Part shown: positions 25,513 to 31,867 of the stretch, piece after piece
How the letters are laid out: each line of letters starts with the position of its first letter
How positions within the stretch are numbered: position 1 is the stretch's first letter
Origin: an uncultured Geobacter sp.
GTDB taxonomy: Bacteria; Desulfobacterota; Desulfuromonadia; Geobacterales; Geobacteraceae
Length of the DNA stretch: 35,220 nucleotides
Direction of reading: 5' to 3'
Assembly (NCBI GenBank): GCA_903925075.1
Contig: CAIYDQ010000023.1
Coordinates: 1-35,220, forward strand
Program-made: the position numbers and the translations under genes
The notes under the pieces: model-generated
Told to the model about the DNA's origin: nothing
The model's database searches: none
What the model saw: only the letters and a program-made list of their open reading frames with translations

Positions 25513-27240
25513 ATGAAAAAAATGACTTCGGCCAGGATCTGCCAGTTGTTGTTTCTGCTGGCCTTTCTGGTGCTGTTCGTGAACACCGAATATCGCGGCT
25601 CCGACAAGATCTCCGCGGCCATCAACAGCTTTTTCCGGGCGGACCCGCTGGTGCTGCTGAGCTATCTGGCGGCCACCCGCTCCTTCACCTGGCTGCTGTT
25701 TCCCGCGCTGCTCACCGTCGTCTTCACCCTGCTCCTCGGCCGTTTCTTCTGCGGCTGGATCTGTCCGCTGGGGACGGTGTTGGACCTCGTCACCGGTCGC
25801 ATCAAGAAAACCGCGCCGATCAGGCTACTCAGGGGAAACCTCAAGTATTGGCTGCTACTGCCCTTGATTTCCTCGGCTTTTTTCCACGTAAACCTCGCCG
25901 GGATACTCGACCCCATCGCCATACTGGTGCGCGCGCTCACCTTCTTCTTGTACCCCATCTTCGGCGACGCGGCCAGGCGAAGCTGGGTGGAGTTGTACCG
26001 GCTTTTGGGGGAGCGGCGCGACCATCTTGCTCCCGCATTCGAACTGCTGCGCGACCACCTGCTCCCTTTCCGGGAGACCTTCTACCCGCTGGCTTTCCTG
26101 TCGGCCGCCATGTTCGCGGCCATCCTCTTCATCGAGCGCTACGAGTCGCGCAACTGGTGCCGAAACCTCTGTCCGCTCGGCACCCTGCTGGGGCTCTTCA
26201 GCCGCTTCTCGCCGTTGCGGCGCGTCCCCGCCAAGCTATGCGACGATTGCAAGGCGTGCCGCGCGGTCTGTCCCACCACCTTTGACCGGGAGATTTTGCA
26301 GGCCGAGGATTGCATCCTCTGCATGGAGTGCGGCAAAGCCTGCCGCCGCGATCGGATTCGCTGGCGCTTCGTTTTGGGCGGCGGGGAAGGGGGAGGGGTG
26401 CGGCTTCCCGAGCGGCGGGTGCTCATGGGAGGCCTGGTCTCCGGCTTTTTCCTGGCCGGCTCCTTTCGTTTTCGCGCACCCGAGGCCCAGGCGCGGCTGC
26501 TGCGGCCGCCCGGAGCCGGCTCCGAGGAGGAATTCCTGCAAAAATGCGTGCGCTGCGGCGAGTGCATGAAAGTCTGCCTGACAGGCGCTCTTTACCCGGC
26601 CATCTCCCAGGGGGGGATCGAGGGAGTGTTCACCCCGGTGGTCACGCCGCGTCTTGGCTACTGCGAATACAACTGCAGCCTGTGCGGCCAGGTCTGCCCG
26701 ACCGCCGCCATACCCAATCTCCCCATCGTCCAGAAGAGGCGGGCGGTGATCGGCAAGGCCGCGTTCGACAAAAACCTCTGCCTCCCCTATGCCAGAAAGA
26801 CCAACTGCATCGTCTGCGAGGAGCACTGCCCCATTCCGCAAAAGGCGATCCGCTCCGAGGTCGTCGAGGAGATCGATCCTGTTAGCGGGAAGAGGGTCCG
26901 CCTGCAGAAGCCGTACATAGTGGATGAGTTGTGCAACGGCTGCGGCATCTGCGAAAACGTCTGTCCGTTGGAGGGGAAATCCGGGATCGATGTGTACGCG
27001 GTTAAGGACAAGACCCCGCTGAAGGAGGCCCTGCCGGAGGCGAAGAGGGACCCGGCGCAGGAGGCGGGAAAGGGCGCTGAGTCTGAAGATGTGGAAGGAG
27101 TGGGGAACGCGGGCAGGAAAGAGCCGGGAATAGACAGTGTCAAAGAGGACGGTGGAGGCACCGGAAAAAAGGGCGACAAGGGCGCCGGAAAAGAAACGGG
27201 AAAGGACGAGTGGAAGGACGGCGCCGATCCGTACCGATGA
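25513..27240 (+). CDS. Membrane polyferredoxin (NapH/NosR-like 4Fe-4S protein)
   Basis: The 575-residue product has about five membrane helices with CGWICPLG and CRNLCPLG motifs of the NapH/NosR/MauN type. A cytoplasmic four-cysteine cluster follows (CDDCKACRAVCP, then CILCMECGKACR). After a hydrophobic linker near 300 come further motifs: CVRCGECMKVC, CSLCGQVCP, CIVCEEHCP and CNGCGICENVCP. The protein thus offers several 4Fe-4S sites and probably carries electrons between the quinone pool and the DUF362 partner. The last 75 residues are very hydrophilic Lys/Glu/Gly-rich sequence not found in NapH. The gene is 26 nt downstream of the DUF362 gene. Confidence 0.88.
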   Translation: MKKMTSARICQLLFLLAFLVLFVNTEYRGSDKISAAINSFFRADPLVLLSYLAATRSFTWLLFPALLTVVFTLLLGRFFCGWICPLGTVLDLVTGRIKKTAPIRLLRGNLKYWLLLPLISSAFFHVNLAGILDPIAILVRALTFFLYPIFGDAARRSWVELYRLLGERRDHLAPAFELLRDHLLPFRETFYPLAFLSAAMFAAILFIERYESRNWCRNLCPLGTLLGLFSRFSPLRRVPAKLCDDCKACRAVCPTTFDREILQAEDCILCMECGKACRRDRIRWRFVLGGGEGGGVRLPERRVLMGGLVSGFFLAGSFRFRAPEAQARLLRPPGAGSEEEFLQKCVRCGECMKVCLTGALYPAISQGGIEGVFTPVVTPRLGYCEYNCSLCGQVCPTAAIPNLPIVQKRRAVIGKAAFDKNLCLPYARKTNCIVCEEHCPIPQKAIRSEVVEEIDPVSGKRVRLQKPYIVDELCNGCGICENVCPLEGKSGIDVYAVKDKTPLKEALPEAKRDPAQEAGKGAESEDVEGVGNAGRKEPGIDSVKEDGGGTGKKGDKGAGKETGKDEWKDGADPYR

Positions 27241-27383
27241 GGCGGACCTAGCGCGTTGATTCGTCATGCATCCAGAGATCGTCTGGACTGATTGCGATAC
27301 CTTTTCGGAACAGGCCCGTAAAAGGGGATGGTATGCGCGGTCGATTGCTGATAATCTCGTTTGCGTAGATAAACAACAATCGG

Positions 27384-27480
27384 GTAACTATTCAGCATAG
27401 TATCGCGTAGGATGTGGTGAGGCACGAACCGCATCGGTTTGGGAATGATGCGGTTCACGATGTTCACCGCATCCTACGGG
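27384..27480. repeat. 97-nt repeat with inverted arms (family B), left copy
   Basis: CGTAGGATGTGGTGA and TTCACCGCATCCTACG form the outer arms and ACCGCATCGG/ATGCGGTT inner ones. Nearly the same 97 nt recur at 28226-28322 in the same orientation, bracketing the toxin-antitoxin genes. The gap 27241-27540 has no gene. Confidence 0.85.
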
Positions 27481-27540
27481 CTGATGTTGCTTGACATGGA
27501 TTGAGCGGTGTATATATTATACATCATCGGAGGTGCGATC

Positions 27541-27801
27541 ATGGCGACTACGCTGAAACGTACACAGATGTATTTCCCTGAAGACTTGCTTCAACAGGTC
27601 AGGCAGATTGCGGAAAGCGAGCATACGACAATCGCCGAGGTTGTGCGTAATGCTGTAGGTGAGTTTCTCGACAGGAAAAAAAAGAAGCAGATTGACTGGG
27701 AAAATGATCCAATGTGGGATCTATTGGTACAGACCGAAGGTTCAGGCCGAGACGACGGGGCAACCGATCACGATGCTTATTTGTACGGTGGCAAACAATG
27801 A
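27541..27801 (+). CDS. Ribbon-helix-helix antitoxin (VapB/CopG-like)
   Basis: The 86-residue protein opens with a ribbon-helix-helix DNA-binding fold: LKRTQMYFPEDLLQQVRQIAE followed by TTIAEVVRNAVGEFL. The C-terminal part is acidic and probably wraps the toxin. GGAGGTG before the ATG decides the start, and an upstream ATG at 27508 is rejected. Its stop overlaps the start of the PIN gene by four bases (ATGA). Such antitoxins usually repress their own promoter. The promoter region lies next to the left 97-nt repeat. Confidence 0.88.
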   Translation: MATTLKRTQMYFPEDLLQQVRQIAESEHTTIAEVVRNAVGEFLDRKKKKQIDWENDPMWDLLVQTEGSGRDDGATDHDAYLYGGKQ

Positions 27802-28199
27802 AACTGTTCGTGGACACATCCGCATGGTTCGCGTTACGTGATCGGGACGACCAGTTTAGCGAACAGGCACTGGAAAAACTGATGCGGATCAAATCCGAAC
27901 GTATTGAATTGATAACTTCTGACTATGTTTTCGACGAGAGCGTGACCCTTATCAACGCACGCATCGGTCATAGGGCAGCGGTTTCCTTTGGTGATACCTT
28001 GCTGAAAAGCGGAGTCGGGCAGATGGTGACGATCGGTGAAGATCTGCGCTTGGCGGCCTTCGAACTGTTTAGAAAATATTCCGATAAAACGCTGAGTTTT
28101 ACCGATTGCACCAGTTTTGCGTTGATGAAAAGACTTAATTTGAAAAAGGCGTTCACCTTCGATGCGCATTTTCAGCAGGTCGGTTTCGAGATTTGGTGA
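27798..28199 (+). CDS. PIN-domain toxin (VapC-like)
   Basis: The 133-residue PIN domain has the conserved acidic residues: Asp6 in LFVDTSAW, Asp/Glu in SDYVFDESV near 42-50, Asp in SFTDCTSFAL near 101 and Asp in FTFDAHFQ near 121. These bind Mg2+ for single-strand RNA cleavage in VapC toxins. The ATGA overlap with the antitoxin couples translation. The two genes lie between direct copies of a 97-nt repeat, which may have moved or excised the module. Confidence 0.9.
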   Translation: MKLFVDTSAWFALRDRDDQFSEQALEKLMRIKSERIELITSDYVFDESVTLINARIGHRAAVSFGDTLLKSGVGQMVTIGEDLRLAAFELFRKYSDKTLSFTDCTSFALMKRLNLKKAFTFDAHFQQVGFEIW

Positions 28200-28225
28200 A
28201 AAAATATTTCCTTGTCTTTGCCTCC

Positions 28226-28322
28226 GTAACCATTCAGCATATTACCGCGTAGGATGTGGTGAGGCACGAACCGCATCGGCTTGGGAATGATGCGGTTCAC
28301 GGCGTTCACCGCATCCTACGGG
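28226..28322. repeat. 97-nt repeat with inverted arms (family B), right copy
   Basis: It matches 27384-27480 with only a handful of substitutions, including both arms, and starts 27 nt after the toxin stop codon. The gene at 28365 follows directly. Confidence 0.85.
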
Positions 28323-28364
28323 TGGCGAAACGGGGACTCCAATTCCCTCTTGCGGAGGTACGTG

Positions 28365-28568
28365 ATGGCAGTAACGAAGACAATCGATCAGGAACTGCTA
28401 CAGTGGGGGGATTTGTGGGCTTGGACCGCCGAGAGCAAGCACCTTGTTGAGGCGTCTATTTTGGACGAAAGGCCAAGGGTGGTGATTGAAACGCCTGAGC
28501 AGTTGGAGGAGGTCGTGAGCGGGTGGCTGGATGAGGTCTTCGTTAAGGAGTTGGAACGTCATGGATAA
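28365..28568 (+). CDS. Small hypothetical protein (67 aa)
   Basis: GCGGAGGTACGTG before the ATG fixes the start. The protein is acidic and helical (IDQELLQWGDLWAWTAESKHLVEAS). Its stop overlaps the start of the next, damaged gene (ATGGATAA), the arrangement of paired small genes. I do not recognise it. Overlap with an antitoxin-like remnant suggests a former toxin-antitoxin partner (inference). Confidence 0.55.
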   Translation: MAVTKTIDQELLQWGDLWAWTAESKHLVEASILDERPRVVIETPEQLEEVVSGWLDEVFVKELERHG

Positions 28569-28689
28569 AGTTCTTTTTGAGCAGCTTCAGCAGAGCTTGA
28601 AGGAGGCGGTAGCTATCGCTAAAGGCGAAATGCTGCCATTACGGGTGTTTACTGTGACTCCGCTTGACGTAAAGGCGGTACGAGAATAA
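28561..28689 (+). pseudogene. Truncated HTH antitoxin (NadS/HigA-like) gene
   Basis: The 42 codons (MDKVLFEQLQQSLKEAVAIA, then LDVKAVRE) match the start of NadS/HigA-like antitoxins, which normally continue after VRE with KTGLSQ and a helix-turn-helix. Here the next codon is TAA, where AAA would encode Lys, and ACCGGACAA (TGQ) follows. A point mutation plus further decay seems to have ended the gene. Confidence 0.65.
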
Positions 28690-28805
28690 ACCGGACAAAT
28701 CTGGGGAAGGAAAGCTTGGTTGTGGCATATTAAAAATAAAATAACATTAAAAAGCTTGATGTTTGAAAAGGTGTTCTATAGAAAATATTAAACAGAGAAT
28801 GATAA

Positions 28806-28859
28806 ATTTTTTTGCGAATCGGTTGGGGTGTGCATGGCATTTGGTATTCGCAAAAAAAT
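28806..28859. terminator. Perfect 14-bp-arm hairpin in A/T-rich spacer
   Basis: ATTTTTTTGCGAAT and its exact reverse complement flank a loop of about 26 nt. The A- and T-runs would act as a bidirectional terminator, but the stem is A/T-rich. The surrounding stretch 28690-28909 has no supported gene. Confidence 0.5.
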
Positions 28860-28909
28860 GGAAATCCTACGGATACGACTTGACACCGACCTAGCCGGGG
28901 AGTACGTTT

Positions 28910-28958
28910 CCTCACGCCTCACGCCTCACGCCTCACGCCTCACGCCTCACGCCTCACG
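28910..28958. repeat. 7-bp tandem repeat (CCTCACG x7)
   Basis: Seven exact copies of CCTCACG lie between the A/T-rich spacer and the retroelement. The length is likely to vary between strains. Confidence 0.9.
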
Positions 28959-29071
28959 TAGCTGAGCGCACAAGTCTCGGTTTTTCCGCAATTTTCATGC
29001 CCATCAACCGCAAGAGTGCGATCTTAGTATCGGCGCTCTTTGCCATGTTGCGTATATATGTGCTGCATCAT

Positions 29072-29111
29072 AAACGCCGCTTTTCTGGACCGATTCCAGA
29101 GAGCGGCGTTT
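29072..29111. terminator. Hairpin before the retroelement
   Basis: AAACGCCGCT pairs with AGCGGCGTTT, with an inner CTGGA/TCCAG stem. It is followed by T-rich sequence. It either ends upstream transcripts or folds in the leader of variable protein 1, which starts 39 nt later. Confidence 0.6.
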
Positions 29112-29149
29112 TGGCGTTTTGAACACAAATACCTCACCGGAGGCCATTC

Positions 29150-29764
29150 ATGATTCACCGTATTTTCCTGTCGCTGCTCATCATTTGTTCGTTTAGTGTC
29201 GCCGCATATGCTGCCACCATCCAATTGCCACGGACCGGACAGACCGTTTGTTACGATGCCGCGGGCGCGGTCATCGCTTGCATCAACACCGGGCAAGACG
29301 GCGACAAACTGGCCGGCGTCCCTTCGCCCAATCCGCGTTTCACCGACAACGCGAACGGCACCATCACGGACAACCTGACCGGATTGATCTGGCTGAAGAA
29401 CGCCAACTGTACCGAAACGATAGGTGGGATAGCAAAAGTCAACGGCGATCTCACCTGGCCCAATGCCCTGACATGGAGCAACAACTTGGCCGGCGGTGTT
29501 TGCGGCCTCGCCGACGGCTCCGCAGTCGGTGACTGGCGCCTCCCCAACATAACCGAACTCGAGAGCTTGGTGGACCTGTCGCAGGTGTCGCCGGCTTTGC
29601 CTGGCGGGCATCCCTTTACTAACGTCCAGGCCTACTACTGGTCGTCCAGTAGTTATGCCAACTTCACCTACGGCGCCTGGGGCGTCTACATGGATGATGG
29701 CGTCGTGGACTACGACTTTAAGACCAACGGCAATTATGTTTGGCCGGTACGCGCGGGACAGTAG
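29150..29764 (+). CDS. DGR variable protein 1 (DUF1566, C-type-lectin-like)
   Basis: The 204-residue exported protein has a signal peptide (MIHRIFLSLLIICSFSVAAYA, cleaved after AYA) and a DUF1566 domain: RFTDNANGTITDNLTGLIWL, then DWRLPNITEL and QAYYWSSSSYA. The last 46 residues are the variable repeat (VR1, 29623-29758), and the stop follows two codons later. This C-terminal placement is standard for DGR targets, where VR codons form the ligand-binding face of a C-type-lectin-like fold. GGAGG six bases before the ATG fixes the start. It is the first gene of the cassette, followed by Avd, TR and reverse transcriptase. The N-terminal 150 residues closely match those of variable protein 2. Confidence 0.93.
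   Translation: MIHRIFLSLLIICSFSVAAYAATIQLPRTGQTVCYDAAGAVIACINTGQDGDKLAGVPSPNPRFTDNANGTITDNLTGLIWLKNANCTETIGGIAKVNGDLTWPNALTWSNNLAGGVCGLADGSAVGDWRLPNITELESLVDLSQVSPALPGGHPFTNVQAYYWSSSSYANFTYGAWGVYMDDGVVDYDFKTNGNYVWPVRAGQ
29623..29758 (+). repeat. DGR variable repeat 1 (VR1)
   Basis: This 136-nt block aligns without gaps to the template repeat at 30389-30524. It differs at 18 positions, all of them adenine in the template (changes to T or G). The changes fall in 12 of the 15 AAY codons. The conserved 3' end (TATGTTTGGCCGGTACGCGC) is the likely initiation of mutagenic homology (IMH). Just after it, the VR has C where the TR has G. Confidence 0.95.
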
Positions 29765-29880
29765 GTTATTTGGTCATTTGATTGGCTACAACCGTCGGTC
29801 GTTCAGGTACTCTCAGCGCTTTTGTCGAAGGGAAATTGCAAAGAACTCGAAGAAAACAGCATTATCTCAGGAGTAATTTC

Positions 29881-30273
29881 ATGGCCCGATATGAACACCT
29901 ACCGATTTACCGCAGCGCCATGCAGTTGGCGGTGCATTTGGAAAATACGGTACGAGGTTTTCCCCGGTATGTGAAGTACACCTTGGGGAGCGAGATGCGC
30001 CAATGCTCACAGCGGATTGTTGCTCTGGTAATACAAGCCAATTCCGAAAGAGATAAACACGGCGCACTTCTCGATCTGCGCCGGGCGGTAGAGCAACTTC
30101 TGGCGCAGGCCAGAATCTGTCAGGAAACCAATGGATTTAGGACTTTTGCGGCATTTTGCGCCACGGTCGAATTGGCGGGGCAGGTCGCCCGTCAGAATGA
30201 GGGGTGGCTGAAGGCATCCGGGGTGCGGGGAGCGCCAGAACTGTCGGTCAATGGGTCGACGGGTGTGCGGTAG
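29881..30273 (+). CDS. avd: DGR accessory variability determinant (Avd-like four-helix bundle)
   Basis: The 130-residue protein is all-helical and basic, and begins MARYEHLPIYRSAMQLAVHL. That matches the Avd/23S-rRNA intervening-sequence-protein-like family found in DGRs, where a pentameric bundle binds the reverse transcriptase and template RNA. The segment IVALVIQANSERDK matches the helix 2-3 turn of the fold. AGGAG before the ATG at 29881 is used; a longer frame from 29782 has no such site. It lies between VR1 and the template, the standard position. Confidence 0.85.
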   Translation: MARYEHLPIYRSAMQLAVHLENTVRGFPRYVKYTLGSEMRQCSQRIVALVIQANSERDKHGALLDLRRAVEQLLAQARICQETNGFRTFAAFCATVELAGQVARQNEGWLKASGVRGAPELSVNGSTGVR

Positions 30274-30293
30274 TACCACTGTGCGCCTTTTCC

Positions 30294-30321
30294 GCCGGTT
30301 GATGTGGCCACATCAACCGGC
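30294..30321. promoter_or_regulatory. 28-bp perfect palindrome before the template repeat
   Basis: The sequence GCCGGTTGATGTGG is followed directly by its exact reverse complement. It lies 20 nt after the avd stop and 67 nt before the TR. It has no T-run, so it is not a standard terminator. In RNA it would fold as a hairpin at the 5' side of the template transcript; a protein-binding site is also possible. Confidence 0.8.
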
Positions 30322-30388
30322 ATACCAGGGCAGGCCGTCGTACCCGGAGGGATCGGCGGACGAAGACAGAAAAGAGGAAAGGCAAGAT

Positions 30389-30524
30389 CGTCCAGGCCTA
30401 CTACTGGTCGTCCAGTAGTTATGCCAACAACACCAACAACGCCTGGAACGTCAACATGAATGATGGCAACGTGAACAACAACAATAAGACCAACAACAAT
30501 TATGTTTGGCCGGTACGCGCGGGA
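30389..30524 (+). repeat. DGR template repeat (TR)
   Basis: The TR aligns to VR1 (118/136 identical) and VR2 (115/136 identical), with every difference at a TR adenine. It holds 45 adenines, 30 of them in 15 Asn (AAY) codons; 25 of those 30 are altered in at least one VR, and the other 15 adenines in neither. AAY codons cannot become stop codons by first- or second-base change, a known DGR design. The TR lies in the same reading frame as the reverse transcriptase, with no stop between them. Confidence 0.96.
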
Positions 30525-30569
30525 GAGTGGACCCCCCGCACCCTGGATGTACCCGCGCCGCCCCATACC

Positions 30570-31826
30570 GTGTTGTTCGGCGATCTGTACAAAAGTTGGC
30601 TGCGCTGTCGCCGGATGAAGCGCAACACCATCAATGCGGTCAAATTCGAATATCGGGCCGAACTGAATCTGTTGATCCTGGCCGAAGAATTGGCAAACGG
30701 CAATTATTGCCCTTCCCGCGTCATCCGCTTTGCCGTGGATCGACCTAAACTGCGCGAGATCGTAGCCGCCGATTTTCGCGACCGGGTGGTGCATCACTAT
30801 TTGGTCGAACGCCTGGAGCGCATTTACGAGCCTATTTTCATTCACGACTCCTACGCCTGTCGGGTCGGCAAGGGGGTCCATGCCGCGCTTAGCCGCGTAC
30901 GTGAATTCATGCGCCAGGGAACGAAGAGCGGTTGCCTTCCCCTGTATGCCCTGCATCTCGACGTGAAGAACTTCTTTGTGACGATCGATAAGCGGATACT
31001 TGCGGGGATTGTCGAGGAGCGGCTGGTAAAGGAAGTCAGGCGCCACCGCCCAAACTTGCCACAGCCTTGGGCGGAGCCGGGCGACAGTCTGCCATTTCTC
31101 AATCACCTGACTAAGACCCTTCTGGCTCACGAACCGATGGCGCTTCGCTTAGACAAGGGCGACCCCAGTTTGTTGGCAGGCATACCGCCCCACAAGAGCC
31201 TTTTACACGCGCCGCATGGCGTCGGGCTACCGGTTGGGAATCTGACCAGCCAGTTTTTTGCCAATGTTTACCTGAACGAATTGGACCAATACTGTAAACA
31301 TGCCTTGAAATGCCGCTGGTACGTGCGCTATTGCGACGACTTCCTTATTTTGGACAACGACCCGCAGCGGTTGGAAGAGATCAGGGAGGATGTGCGGGGT
31401 TTTTTGAAGCATAGACTTCGGCTTGAACTGAACACCCGCTATGCGGCCATAACCGATGTCCGAAACGGCATAGATTTCATCGGCTATATCATCCGGCCCG
31501 ATTACGTTCTGGTCCGGCGACGCTCCATCAACAATCTGCGGCAGCGGTTGGACCGGTTTGAAAAAACGTGCGTCAAGGTATCGGGCGTAGCGGATGAACG
31601 TGGCTATGCCTCTGAGAAACTTTACGCCATAGCCGACAACCCCAGGGAACTTGAGCATCTGCGAGGCGTAGTGGCTTCTTACGCCGGTCATTTCAAATGG
31701 GGCGACACAACACGTCTGCGCCGTTCGCTTTTTGTCCGTTACCCGTGGCTGAATGCCTTGTACCGGCTGGATGCCGAGGCCATGCCTCTGGTGTGCAAAC
31801 GAAAAAAACAACAGAATAAGTCGTGA
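30570..31826 (+). CDS. DGR reverse transcriptase
   Basis: This reverse transcriptase makes the mutagenised cDNA of the TR. Visible motifs are DRVVHHYLVERLERIYEPIF in the N-terminal part, the catalytic Asp131 in LDVKNFF, the diagnostic GNLTSQ at 223-228 (group II intron enzymes have QGxxxSP here), and the catalytic YCDD at 254-257. The C-terminal thumb ends in a Lys-rich tail. No ATG with a ribosome-binding site lies before LFGDLYKSW, so I place the start at GTG 30570. The open frame actually runs back through the TR to 30303, and the first in-frame ATG (30456) lies inside the TR. Translation may be coupled or use a non-standard start. The stop overlaps a GTG of the following frame. Confidence 0.9.
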   Translation: MLFGDLYKSWLRCRRMKRNTINAVKFEYRAELNLLILAEELANGNYCPSRVIRFAVDRPKLREIVAADFRDRVVHHYLVERLERIYEPIFIHDSYACRVGKGVHAALSRVREFMRQGTKSGCLPLYALHLDVKNFFVTIDKRILAGIVEERLVKEVRRHRPNLPQPWAEPGDSLPFLNHLTKTLLAHEPMALRLDKGDPSLLAGIPPHKSLLHAPHGVGLPVGNLTSQFFANVYLNELDQYCKHALKCRWYVRYCDDFLILDNDPQRLEEIREDVRGFLKHRLRLELNTRYAAITDVRNGIDFIGYIIRPDYVLVRRRSINNLRQRLDRFEKTCVKVSGVADERGYASEKLYAIADNPRELEHLRGVVASYAGHFKWGDTTRLRRSLFVRYPWLNALYRLDAEAMPLVCKRKKQQNKS

Positions 31827-31867
31827 CTTTAAAAATATCGATCCGCTATACCGAAGGAGAAAATGCC

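Noticed and set aside
30570-31826. Retron or group II intron reverse transcriptase
   Set aside because: The GNLTSQ motif, adjacent Avd, and TR-VR pairs with adenine-only differences identify a DGR. There is no maturase X domain and no retron msr/msd.
31823-31867. GTG start for variable protein 2 overlapping the RT stop
   Set aside because: It would put 15 non-signal residues before a clear signal peptide, whereas ATG 31868 has AAGGAGA at proper spacing.
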